In this document: positions 17,362 to 26,100 of the stretch, in pieces
Layout of the letters: every line of letters begins with the position of its first letter
Position numbering within the stretch: the stretch's first letter is position 1
Source of the DNA: Chloroflexota bacterium
GTDB taxonomy: Bacteria; Chloroflexota; Limnocylindria; Limnocylindrales; CSP1-4
Reading direction: 5' to 3'
DNA length: 61,123 nucleotides
NCBI GenBank assembly: GCA_019637815.1
Contig: JAHBUZ010000024.1
Coordinates: 1-61,123 of the forward strand
Made by a program: the position numbers and the translations under genes
Notes under the pieces: generated by a model
The model's database searches: none
Told to the model about the DNA's origin: nothing
Seen by the model: only the letters and a program-made list of their open reading frames with translations

Positions 17362-17523
17362 GCCGATCGATCCGACTGGCGGAGCACTTGCCGGGCCATC
17401 TGGGCCGGTTCCATGCCATCTGCCCGACTGGTGGAGCGATCGGCGCTCCGGTCGAGCGTGAGCATCGACGGAAGACCTGGTGGCAGGCGGCACGTGGTTC
17501 ACCAGTCGAACCATCCGTCATGG
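17362..17523 (+). repeat. 162-bp intergenic repeat element, copy B
   Basis: Starts GCCGATCGATCCGACTGG and aligns without gaps to copies A and C. Its variable block is 17461-17487. It lies 73 bp upstream of the HTH/nuclease-like gene at 17597 and in the same direction as copy C downstream of it. The rest of the 17246-17596 gap shows no gene. Confidence 0.9.
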
Positions 17524-17596
17524 AATCCCCGGTGACCTCCTCGGCCCATCCGACCGACATAAGCGTGCGGTAAGGCGCGATGATCAGCATCGGCCC

Positions 17597-18334
17597 ATGG
17601 ACGATGCACAGCTCGGGTCCGCGATCCGTGCGGTCCGCATCAGGGCCGAGCGGACGCAGGCGGATGTCGCGAAGGCTGCCTTCGTGCGGCGATACGACGT
17701 CAGCTGCGTGGAGCAAGGCAAGTTCAGCGGGATGTCACTCAGTGAGGTCCGCCGGATCGCGAGCTCGCTCGGCATGTGGGTGGAGCTCAAGCCCAACTGG
17801 CGCGGCGTCAACCTCGAGCACCTGGTCAATGGCGCACACACGGCACTCCAGGAGGCGGTCCTGTCGTACCTCGATGGCCGAGCGGGATGGATCGCCCATC
17901 CGGAGGTCACGTTCTCCATCTTCGGCGAGCGCGGTGCGATCGACATCCTCGCGTGGCATGCCGCGACCCGGACGGTGCTCATCATCGAGCTGAAGACCCT
18001 CGTGGTCGACCCGGCCGATCTCGTCAAGCAGATGGGTCGGCGGTTGCGGCTCGCGACCGAGATCGCAGCCACGCAGGGTTGGCGCGCTCGAGACGCCGCG
18101 ACCTGGGTGATCTTCACCGACACGCATACGAACCGCCGCCAGGTCGCCAGGCGTCGAACGCTCCTCCAAGGCCTCGCCGGTCTCGATGGACGCACGGTCA
18201 GGTCGTGGCTCCAGGCTCCGAGCGGACCGATGTCAGCGCTCTCCTTCTGGGCAGAACCACAGGCCGTCATCCGGCAACAGGTGCGCCGTCGGCCGAGCGC
18301 CGATACGAACGAGCCCGACAAGCGCGATGGATGA
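17597..18334 (+). CDS. XRE-type HTH protein with PD-(D/E)XK nuclease-like domain
   Basis: A 245-residue protein. Residues 5-65 form a Cro/C1-type helix-turn-helix (IRAVRIRAERTQADVAKAA ... VSCVEQGKFSGMSLSEVRRI). Residues about 75-185 look like a PD-(D/E)XK nuclease core: an N-terminal helix with Glu (LQEAVLSYL), then GERGAIDILAWH with the Asp, then LIIELKT giving the E-x-K pair. All expected catalytic residues are present, so cleavage activity is possible; the combination could also be a DNA-binding regulator with a retained fold. No methyltransferase or toxin partner is adjacent. The gene is bracketed by direct copies B and C of the 162-bp element. The ATG 17597 start lacks a clear -10 or ribosome site. 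Confidence 0.72.
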   Translation: MDDAQLGSAIRAVRIRAERTQADVAKAAFVRRYDVSCVEQGKFSGMSLSEVRRIASSLGMWVELKPNWRGVNLEHLVNGAHTALQEAVLSYLDGRAGWIAHPEVTFSIFGERGAIDILAWHAATRTVLIIELKTLVVDPADLVKQMGRRLRLATEIAATQGWRARDAATWVIFTDTHTNRRQVARRRTLLQGLAGLDGRTVRSWLQAPSGPMSALSFWAEPQAVIRQQVRRRPSADTNEPDKRDG

Positions 18335-18412
18335 GGTCGTTGCAGGCCCCCGCTCGACAGCCTCCGTCCGACCCACATGAAGCGAGTCCGGGCCCGGCAC
18401 GTCAGACTTCGC

Positions 18413-18574
18413 GCCGATCGATCCGACTGGTGGAGCACCTGCCGGGCCGTCGAGCCTGATTCCTCGCCATCTGCCCGACTGGTGGGGCGATCGGCGATGC
18501 GCGTGAGCGTGACCGTCGGCCGGGAGGGTGTCGGCAAGCGGCACGTGGTCCGCCAGTCCAACCATTTGGCAAGG
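18413..18574 (+). repeat. 162-bp intergenic repeat element, copy C
   Basis: Begins 79 bp after the HTH/nuclease-like stop. It aligns without gaps to A and B. The variable block is 18512-18538. The 3' arm is slightly degenerate (CGCCAGTCCA instead of CACCAGTCGG), so the pairing potential is reduced in this copy. Confidence 0.9.
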
Positions 18575-18601
18575 TTCCGCCCCGCCCTGCCGCGCCAGCT
18601 C

Positions 18602-18781
18602 GGGGCGTGCCACTTGCTCGGAGAGTGCCCTCTCGGCGGGGAGCCGCGCCCACCAGGGAGTGCCACTCCATCGGGGAGTAGCGCGCTCTCGGGGAGCGGC
18701 ACGCGCGGCGGGGCGTGCCACCCCAGCCGGGGTGTGCCACTCCCTCGAGGAGTGCCGCACCAAGCGGGGCGTGCCGCCCGC
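18602..18781. repeat. Degenerate 18-bp tandem array, about ten units
   Basis: The stretch can be cut into ten units of 18 bp, most starting GGG(G)nGTGCC, for example GGGAGTGCCACTCCATCG and GGGGCGTGCCACCCCAGC. Units differ at many positions. It fills the space between copy C and the end of the DUF885 gene. A related array lies at 59237-59325. No gene is visible in 18335-18806. Confidence 0.7.
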
Positions 18782-18806
18782 GATCGGCGTATCGCGCCCG
18801 AATGGA

Positions 18807-20633
18807 TCAGGCGCGCGCGGTCTCCTCGGCCAGGATGCGCCGCACCCAGCGGATGGGTGGCGTGCCGTGCGCGATCACGGCCTCGAGATGCGTCCGGTAG
18901 TCGAAGCCGGGCGTCTCCCCGATGTCGCCCACCACTCGCTGCGCTGGCACATCGGCCGCGGAGCCACCGGCCGCCACGGCCGCCCGGACACGCGCCTCCA
19001 CCTCCAGGTCGAGCATCTCGACGGCTCCCACGTAGTAGGTGGACAGCTGGGTCGAGGTGAGTCGCGCGCGAAGCCACTTCGCGTCCGCCTCGTCCTCCTC
19101 CTGGAACGCCTGGCGCACCATGAGGTCGATCGCGCCGTCCCGGGTCAGCCCGCGCGTGTGCGTCTCGACATCGAGGATCGCGTTGGTGATCGCGCGCAGA
19201 TAGAACTTCCAGTGGGTGAGCATCAGCGCAGGATCGTCGGCGCCATAACCCAGGTCCATCATCACCTGCTCGATGTAGACCGCCCATCCCTCCGCGAACA
19301 TGCCGTCGATGAACACGGTGCGCATGAGCGACGGCGACCGGCTCGACCGCGCGAGCTGGAGGTAGTGGCCCGGCACCCCCTCGTGGATGCACAGCAGGCG
19401 CAGCATCCGGTCGTTGTCCTCGCGCATGTAGGACTCGATGGACTCGGGCGTGGCGTCATCCGCGGGCGGCGTGATGAAGAAGTGGCTCTGGAGGCCCTCG
19501 TCGAGCGGGCCCGGCGAGTCGAGGAACGCGCGACCGTAGGCGCGCATGAACACGGGCGTCCAGATGATCGAGAGCGGCTCGTCGGTGAGTCCGATGACAC
19601 CCCGCTCGCGACAGAAGTCCTCGATGCGGGCGATCTCCGCGTGACACCAGTCGAGCAGGTCCGCGGGATCCTGGTGCTCGGCGGCGATCGCGTCGAGGAC
19701 CCGCCGGACGAGCGCGGTCTCGCCGTCCTCGTCATCGGCTGCCACGTCCGGCATCGACGCATCCGGCACCCAGCGGGACCACAGATCGCGGGCGAGCCGC
19801 AGCATCTCACCACGCACCGCCCGATGGTCGCGCCACGCTCGGTCCAGCAGCTCATCGGGGGTGAGGTCGCTCGACAGCGTCAGGCGCAGCTTGCGAGCAT
19901 ACAGATCCCCACCCAGGCGACCTTCCCCGCTGGCGCGCGACCGCACGTCCCCATCGAGCGCGGTCCGGAACGTCTCGATGGCCGCGGTCGCGGCCGGCAG
20001 CGCCGCCTCCAGGCGGGCCACCAGCTCCGGCGCCTCCCCGGCAGCGGCGCGGGTGCGCGCCTCGGTCAGGCCGTCCGCGACCAGCTCACCGACGCCACCC
20101 AGCTGTGACAGCGCGGTCTCCAGATGGAGCAGCGACACGGGCCGGTCGGGCAGACCCGTGAGCCCGGCCGTGGCTGCCCCAAGGAGCGCGGGCAGCCCCT
20201 CCACCCGTGACGCGAACGCCGCGCCGCGCGCCGCCCACGGCGCGTACTCCCGGGCCAGCAGGCCGAAGCAACCGCTCCCCAGCAGGTACACGATGGACAA
20301 CGGGTCCCACGCTTCGTCACGCAGCACCTCGTCGCCGAAGCGCAGCTCCTCGATCCGTTCGAGCATGATCGAACGGTCCGTACGCTCACCGACGGACAGG
20401 TCGTCCTCGACGAGCGCGCCAGCGGCCGTCGCGTGACGCTCGTACATCGCGAGTCGCGCGAGCCGTCCCGCCTCGGTCAGGTCGGGCCAGGCGCCATCCA
20501 CCGCGTGATAGCCCGCGTGCGTGCCACTCACGGGGGACGCCTCGAACAGGTCGACCAGGAAGTCGTGCAGGACATGGTCGAACGGGGTGACGGGCGCGGG
20601 CAGCGGACCGGCGGCCGGGTCGGTGGTGGTCAT
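18807..20633 (-). CDS. DUF885-family metallopeptidase-like protein
   Basis: A 608-residue protein of the DUF885 family, distantly related to zinc carboxypeptidases. The zinc motif appears as IHEGVPGHYLQLAR (HExxGH-like) near residue 400, followed by FAEGWAVYIEQVM near 435 with the third ligand Glu. There is no signal peptide, so it is probably cytoplasmic. Substrates of DUF885 proteins are poorly known; peptide or amino-acid-conjugate hydrolysis is the usual guess. ATG 20633 is fixed by TAGGAT (20640-20645 complement) ending 6 nt upstream. It is divergent from the transglutaminase-like gene at 20880. Confidence 0.85.
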   Translation of the reverse strand: MTTTDPAAGPLPAPVTPFDHVLHDFLVDLFEASPVSGTHAGYHAVDGAWPDLTEAGRLARLAMYERHATAAGALVEDDLSVGERTDRSIMLERIEELRFGDEVLRDEAWDPLSIVYLLGSGCFGLLAREYAPWAARGAAFASRVEGLPALLGAATAGLTGLPDRPVSLLHLETALSQLGGVGELVADGLTEARTRAAAGEAPELVARLEAALPAATAAIETFRTALDGDVRSRASGEGRLGGDLYARKLRLTLSSDLTPDELLDRAWRDHRAVRGEMLRLARDLWSRWVPDASMPDVAADDEDGETALVRRVLDAIAAEHQDPADLLDWCHAEIARIEDFCRERGVIGLTDEPLSIIWTPVFMRAYGRAFLDSPGPLDEGLQSHFFITPPADDATPESIESYMREDNDRMLRLLCIHEGVPGHYLQLARSSRSPSLMRTVFIDGMFAEGWAVYIEQVMMDLGYGADDPALMLTHWKFYLRAITNAILDVETHTRGLTRDGAIDLMVRQAFQEEDEADAKWLRARLTSTQLSTYYVGAVEMLDLEVEARVRAAVAAGGSAADVPAQRVVGDIGETPGFDYRTHLEAVIAHGTPPIRWVRRILAEETARA

Positions 20634-20639
20634 CGGCGC

Positions 20640-20645
20640 ATCCTA
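20640..20645 (-). promoter_or_regulatory. -10 box TAGGAT, leaderless promoter of the DUF885 gene
   Basis: Complement of atccta; ends 6 nt before ATG 20633. Confidence 0.6.
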
Positions 20646-20707
20646 CGCCGCACGCGCCGGGACCTGCGAACGCCGCGCGCACGCTGACAGCGCCCAGGGT
20701 CGGACCC

Positions 20708-20860
20708 ACGTCCGTCGAGCCCGCGGGCGCCCGAACCGTCGGACCCGCGGACACTCGATCATCGCGGGCGTGGACGCCCGATCGTCGAGGCCGTGGACGC
20801 CCGATCGTCGAGGGCGCGGACGCCTGGCCGCCGGACACTCGACCGTCGAGCCCATGGACA
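20708..20860. repeat. Degenerate 23-bp tandem array upstream of the first transglutaminase-like gene
   Basis: Six units of exactly 23 bp (20708, 20731, 20754, 20777, 20800 and 20838) and one shortened 15-bp unit (20823-20837). Units share CGATCGTCGAG and CGNGGAC cores; those at 20777 and 20800 are nearly identical. The array ends 7 bp before the CATACT box, so it could act as an iterated operator. Confidence 0.7.
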
Positions 20861-20867
20861 GGGGATG

Positions 20868-20873
20868 CATACT
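20868..20873 (+). promoter_or_regulatory. -10-like box CATACT before the GTG at 20880
   Basis: Variant of TATACT; ends 6 nt before GTG 20880. The same variant precedes the amidase start at 3473. Confidence 0.45.
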
Positions 20874-20879
20874 CATCGC

Positions 20880-23045
20880 GTGCACCGACCGGTCATGTCA
20901 ACGGTCGTCCGGAGCCTGGTCCTCACCGTGGCGGCGTCCCTCATCGGGCCGGCATCGCTGGCGCAGGATGTCGACGCTCCCGCGGATGCCTGGCTGACGA
21001 CGCGCGTCGACCGAGCCATCGACGGCCTCGCCGACAGGCTGCTGTATGACCCGGAGGCCGCCCGGTCCTGGGTCGCGGCGGAGGTCGCGCTCGAGGACTA
21101 TGCCGGGTCCATGAAGGGTGCCCGCGGCGCGCTGCTCACCATGGCCGCCAACGACATCGACCAGGCGGTGCTGCTGGGTGCCCTCCTCGACCGGTCCCTG
21201 GTGCGCCATCGCTGGGCGACCTGCCCCTGGGACGGGCCGCGCATCCCCTCGGCGCGTCCCCCGTCCACCATCCTCCTCGAGCATGCGACGGCGATCGCGG
21301 AGCACATCGACGACCCGGACATCCGCGACGAGATCCTGGAGGTCGGCCGGATCGCCAGCTCCCAGCGCGCGGCATCGGACCGCTGGGCAGCCGACCTGCT
21401 CGCCGCGCTCGCGTCGAGCGACATGGATGAGGTGCTCGGCGCGGGCGGATGGACAGCGGACACGCCGGCAGCGGACCCGTCCGGGGAGACAGCGTCCCGG
21501 TCGGCGTCCACGTCCCGGCTCCACCTGTGGGTCCAGGCGTCCCGGGGTACGGAGTGGCACGACCTGGATACCACGACGCCGGATGGACGCCCGCCATGCA
21601 CCGCGACCGATACCTACGACGTGCTCCCGAGCGAGCTGGTCCACCGCCTGGACATCGGGGTCGATGTCGAGCAGCTCGTGGACGGGACGCTCACCACCAC
21701 GACACAGACCCTCGCGGATCTCGCACTGCCCGATGTCGCGACCGCCGCGGTGGCGGTCGGGTTCAGCGACCCGATGCCCATCCCCAAGCGTGACGGGGTC
21801 CGGGTCCGCCGTCTCACGCCGGTGCTCCAGGTGGATGGTCGCTGGATGCCCGGGCAGCCCATGGTGGTGCCCGCCGCCTCCGAGGACCTGAGCATCGAGG
21901 ACACGCTCGATGAGGCCGCAGGGGTCCTGTCCACGAGGCCATCACCCACGAGCGGCGGCGTGGAACCCGATCCGGTCACGGCCGCCTGGCTGCGCCTGGA
22001 GCTGCGCGGTCCCGAGGGTGACCCGAGGGTGCTGCGCTCGGAGCTGTTCGACCGCATCGGACCGGCGGTCCGGGCCACCGGCGCAGCGACCGCGGCCGAC
22101 GTTCGGCCGCTGGAGGAGGCTGACGGTCTGTACGCCGACTTCGAGGCGGCGTGGGGCATCGGGCTGCTGATGGGCGAGCAGCGCACGGACGGACCGGCAT
22201 CCGACGAGCTGGTCGAGACCGAAGCCATCGCACCGGGCCTGGATGCGGTGCTGCGGCTGTTCCCGGCCGCCCAGCGCTACATGGGCCGGACGACCAGTGT
22301 GGGCGCGACGACGACCCCGGCCGTGCTGGTGCTCGGCGTCTCACCGCGTGAACGAGCGGGCGAGGTACGCATCCGGTTCACCTTCGACGTGCTGGAGGTG
22401 CCAGCCGGTGAGGCGCCCGACACCGGCGACGCCACGACGACGGCCGACAGCGAAGCGACACCCTCGCGGATGGGGTCGGCTGCGCGTGAGGCTGCGGCGA
22501 TCCTGGGAGCGGAGACGTTCCTCGGGGCACTCGTCGGCTCGCCGACCGGGGGCATCGATGACACGGCCGGCGTGCTGGATGCAGTGGCCGCAGACGGGAT
22601 CGCGTGGCGGCTGCTGGCACCCGGGGACCGGCCCGAGATCGACGGCGCGACCGCGGACGCGCTCGCGCGCATCGACCGGCAGCTGGCCCAGGGCAACCGG
22701 CTCCTCGTCCCCGCGACCGCCCCGGAGCGCGACGGTCGGCGCGGCCTCGCCTGGTGGGTCATCGACCCGGTCGCCGGGACCATCCGCGACGAGCACCAGA
22801 GTGGGCGCCACACGGCGCTCCCGGAGGAAGGCCGCCAGACGAGCGAGGCGAGCGCGTGGTCGCGCCACTATCGACGGGTGGGGCGGTGTCTCACGGTCAT
22901 CGCGTTCGTGGCCGGCGGGCTCGCTGGGTATGCGGGCGCGCCACCGAGCACCGACGCCACTGTCCTCGACGCCGCCGAGGAGATCCTCGACAAGATGGCG
23001 AAGAACCGGAAGCCCGGCGAGGACGCCGCGCGGGGCTGCCGCTGA
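20880..23045 (+). CDS. Secreted transglutaminase-fold protein, probably inactive (copy 1)
   Basis: A 721-residue exported protein. It has a Sec signal (residues about 10-29) and, at about 45-250, a transglutaminase-like core: ARSWVAAEVALEDYAGSMKG, then ANDIDQAVLLGALLDRSLVRH, then HLWVQAS...WHDLDTT. The order and spacing match the Cys-His-Asp scaffold, but the residue at the nucleophile position is Asp (AND) rather than Cys, while His and Asp remain, so the enzyme is probably dead. A long beta-rich region and a membrane segment (about 660-680) follow. It is paralogous to 35063-37171 and converges on the giant VWA gene at 23174 exactly as that copy does on its own. GTG 20880 is preferred; ATG 20895 is the alternative. 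Confidence 0.7.
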   Translation: MHRPVMSTVVRSLVLTVAASLIGPASLAQDVDAPADAWLTTRVDRAIDGLADRLLYDPEAARSWVAAEVALEDYAGSMKGARGALLTMAANDIDQAVLLGALLDRSLVRHRWATCPWDGPRIPSARPPSTILLEHATAIAEHIDDPDIRDEILEVGRIASSQRAASDRWAADLLAALASSDMDEVLGAGGWTADTPAADPSGETASRSASTSRLHLWVQASRGTEWHDLDTTTPDGRPPCTATDTYDVLPSELVHRLDIGVDVEQLVDGTLTTTTQTLADLALPDVATAAVAVGFSDPMPIPKRDGVRVRRLTPVLQVDGRWMPGQPMVVPAASEDLSIEDTLDEAAGVLSTRPSPTSGGVEPDPVTAAWLRLELRGPEGDPRVLRSELFDRIGPAVRATGAATAADVRPLEEADGLYADFEAAWGIGLLMGEQRTDGPASDELVETEAIAPGLDAVLRLFPAAQRYMGRTTSVGATTTPAVLVLGVSPRERAGEVRIRFTFDVLEVPAGEAPDTGDATTTADSEATPSRMGSAAREAAAILGAETFLGALVGSPTGGIDDTAGVLDAVAADGIAWRLLAPGDRPEIDGATADALARIDRQLAQGNRLLVPATAPERDGRRGLAWWVIDPVAGTIRDEHQSGRHTALPEEGRQTSEASAWSRHYRRVGRCLTVIAFVAGGLAGYAGAPPSTDATVLDAAEEILDKMAKNRKPGEDAARGCR

Positions 23046-23082
23046 CGGGCCCCTCGCGGGTCTGCCGCTGAGCGGCACCTCG
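23031..23082. repeat. Two 26-bp tandem units at the end of the first transglutaminase-like gene
   Basis: Units 23031-23056 and 23057-23082 share CTGCCGCTGA and CCTCGCGG. The first overlaps the stop codon, and the second contains the small palindrome CCGCTGAGCGG. They may serve as a terminator between the convergent genes. Confidence 0.5.
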
Positions 23083-23173
23083 CGGACCGCCCTGCCCGCA
23101 GGAGCGAGCATCCCGGGAAACGACGGCCTGGCCATGGCTGGAGGGCCCGACCCAGGACCGCCGGGCGCGTGCT

Positions 23174-26100
23174 TCAGGGCAGCGTGAGCGCCACCGATCC
23201 CTCCGGGGCGACCACGACCGCCTCGAACACGCGCTCCGGATCGGTGCCCACGACGACCCGGTAGGTGCCTGGCGGCAGCTCGATGGCCGGGCCGTTGACC
23301 GTGCCCCGGGCGAACACGGCCCCCGAGGCGTCGTGGACCTCGTACGGGGCGCTCACCGCGACGGCCAGCGCGTTCGCCAGCTGGTCGGCGTTGCGGGCGT
23401 CGAAGTAGGTACCCGCACCCAGCTCCGCGAGCCGGCGGATCCGGCGCCGATCGGCGCGATCGAGACCCAACCCCACGACATTGACGGTCACATCGAACCC
23501 CTGGTCGACGAGCCGACGGACAGCACGTTCCGGGTTCCCGCCGCAGCTCTCCTGGCCGTCGCTGACGATGACCACGATGCGTCGCCCGTCCACGCTGGCC
23601 AGGTCGTCGGCGACCTGTTCGATGGCGGCCGCGAGCGGGGTCCGGGTCCCCGAGACGATGCGCACCGACCGGATGCGCTCCACCATCCCCTGGGGATCGA
23701 GCGGACCCAGGGGCACCGCCAGCTCCGTGTCGCACGACCGGGCGCCCTGACGGAACCAGCGGAGCGCGACGGGCGTTCCCGCCGGTAGGTCCTCCTGCAC
23801 GAGCCGCGTGAGCACGTTCCGGGCCGCAGCGATGCGGGTCACCCCGCCGATCCGCTCACGCATGCTGCCCGACGTGTCGAGGATGAGCTCGATCGCCATG
23901 TCGGGCGCCAGGGGCGCCGGGGCCGGGGCCCCATCCGGGCCCGTCGGTGTCACCACCCGAAGCGCCCCGGGCTCCGGTGGCGGCAGCTCGTCCTCCGAGA
24001 GCTCGTATCCGAGCGAGTACGTGGCCGGACGCCGGAGCCAGGTGGCCAGGTGGTCGAACGCCCGCTCGATCTCGGCCTGTGTCCGGACGTATCGATAGAC
24101 ACCCCGGGAGGACGCCGCCCAGTCCTGGAGCATGTTGGTGCTGACGGACGGCCGGCCCGTGGCCCCGACCTGGACCGTGAAGATGACCGGTCGCTCCCGT
24201 GCCAACCGCGGCCAGAGACGGACGCCATCCCGGAACGAGGTCGTCTCCCCGTCCGTGACCAGGAGCATCGCGCGCGCCCCCTCGCGTGACCCGAGCAGGT
24301 CGAGCACGTCGAGCATCGCCGCCTCTGCCTCGTCCCCGAGCGCCATGTCCATGCGCACGATGGCCGACCACAGCTCGTACGGCTCGTCGCTCCAGTCGGG
24401 CAGGAGAGGCCCCTCGTTGGGGTCCATCGACAGGATGTGCACGAAGTCCCTGCCGGGCTGCACGTCACCCGCGAACGCCTCGAACGCCGCGCTGATGGCC
24501 GGCCACCAGGGCGCCACGCTGAGGCTGCCGTCATACATCAACGCGACCGAGGAGGATGGCTGGTCCACCCGCAGCCGGTACGTCCCCCCGGGAGTGACGT
24601 TCGCCTCGTACACCGTCGCCGCGTGGTCCCCGCCGGGCTCGAACGTCATGGGCACCGGTACGCCCGCCTCGTCGAGCATGGTCAGGCGCACACCCACGAA
24701 CGGGGCACCGCCCACGGCCGCCCGGATGCTGTGCTGTCCATCCGGGATGGTGATCCGATACTCGTCCGCATCCGCCTCGAACGCGACCTGGCCATGGGCC
24801 ATCACGCCGGGTGCGAGTGGGGCCGCGTCCGGTCCCTCACCCACGTCCGGGTCATCGATGGGAGCCGGTGGCGCCGGTGGCGCGAGGACCTCGCGGATGC
24901 CGCGCGGGTCGGACTGGCCCCACTCGGCGACGATGGACCGGTAGGTGTCATCCGTGGGCCGCTCGAGCACCGTGAGCGCTCCCGGCAGCTCCCACTGCTG
25001 GCCCTCCTGCTCCACACCCGGTGTCGTGAACCGGATGTATCGCGCCCAGACCGGCTCGGCGAGCTCGAATGGGGACACCGACCCGTCCAGCGCCCGCTCC
25101 AGGTCCCACGAGCTGAGCGGCTCCCACGGACCGAGCGGCGTGTCGACGCTCACCTCGAGGTCCACGCGTGTCGCCCGGGTGTCCGGCATCGATCCCAGTG
25201 GATCGACCCAGCCGATCGAGGTCACCTGCGCGGCGCGGCCGTTGCGGAACCCCACCACCCAGCTGATCGGCTGCCCCGCGGGTGGGGACACGAACGCGCG
25301 TGTGGTCGGGTCGGCGAGCATCGGCCCGAGATCGAGCGGGCTCGTCACCAGCTCCGGGTCCATGGACACGATGTGGCCACCCAGCGCGGGGTCGGCGATG
25401 TCCCGTGGTCCGGATGCCGGGTCGACGCCCGGTGCCGCGATGACCTTCCACTCGGCGAGCCAGAGGGCGATCGGCGCGAGGCTGGGGCCTTGCAGGTGCT
25501 CGGACCACCGCGACGTGAGGACGAGACGTGCCACACGGGCGGGGACCGGCCGATCGAGCACGAACGCCTGGTCGATACCCAGCGGGCTCAGCTCGCCCGA
25601 CAGGGCGTGCTCGAACGTGGACCCGTCCTCCGACAGCAGCAGGTCGAACCCTCGGGGCTTGTCCCACATCTGGTCGTGGTTCGATGTGGGGTTGATGATC
25701 GTACCCACGACGAGCACCGGATCGTCCCCCGCGAGGTCCACGTCGATGTGCAGGGGCGGGTCCAGCTGGCGGATGATGAGACCCAGGCCACTGATGGCGA
25801 GGCCATCGTGGAGCGCGGCCTCGCCGGCCGGATCGATGGTGCCCGCCGGCACACCGCCGATGGCGGTCGCCGCGACGTCCAGGCCACCCAGCAGCACATC
25901 CGGGAGCGACCAGGCCGGGCCAGGAGTCACCGGAGCGGCATCCCGCGTCGCGACGACCTCCGCCATGGCCGTCGTCCCCACACCCTCGTCCGACACCACG
26001 CGGACCGCGATGGCCAAGGGCAGGTCCGCCCACGCGTTGGCCTGGACGATGATCGCAAGGGCCACCGCCACCGAGCCGCCGGCCGGCACGACGATCTCGT

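Noticed and set aside
17246..18574. Small protein encoded by the 162-bp element
   Set aside because: One frame (RLVERSA...RHVV) is open in all copies, but there is no shared start codon, ribosome site or -10 box, and most frames are open in DNA this rich in GC. It is kept only as something to test.
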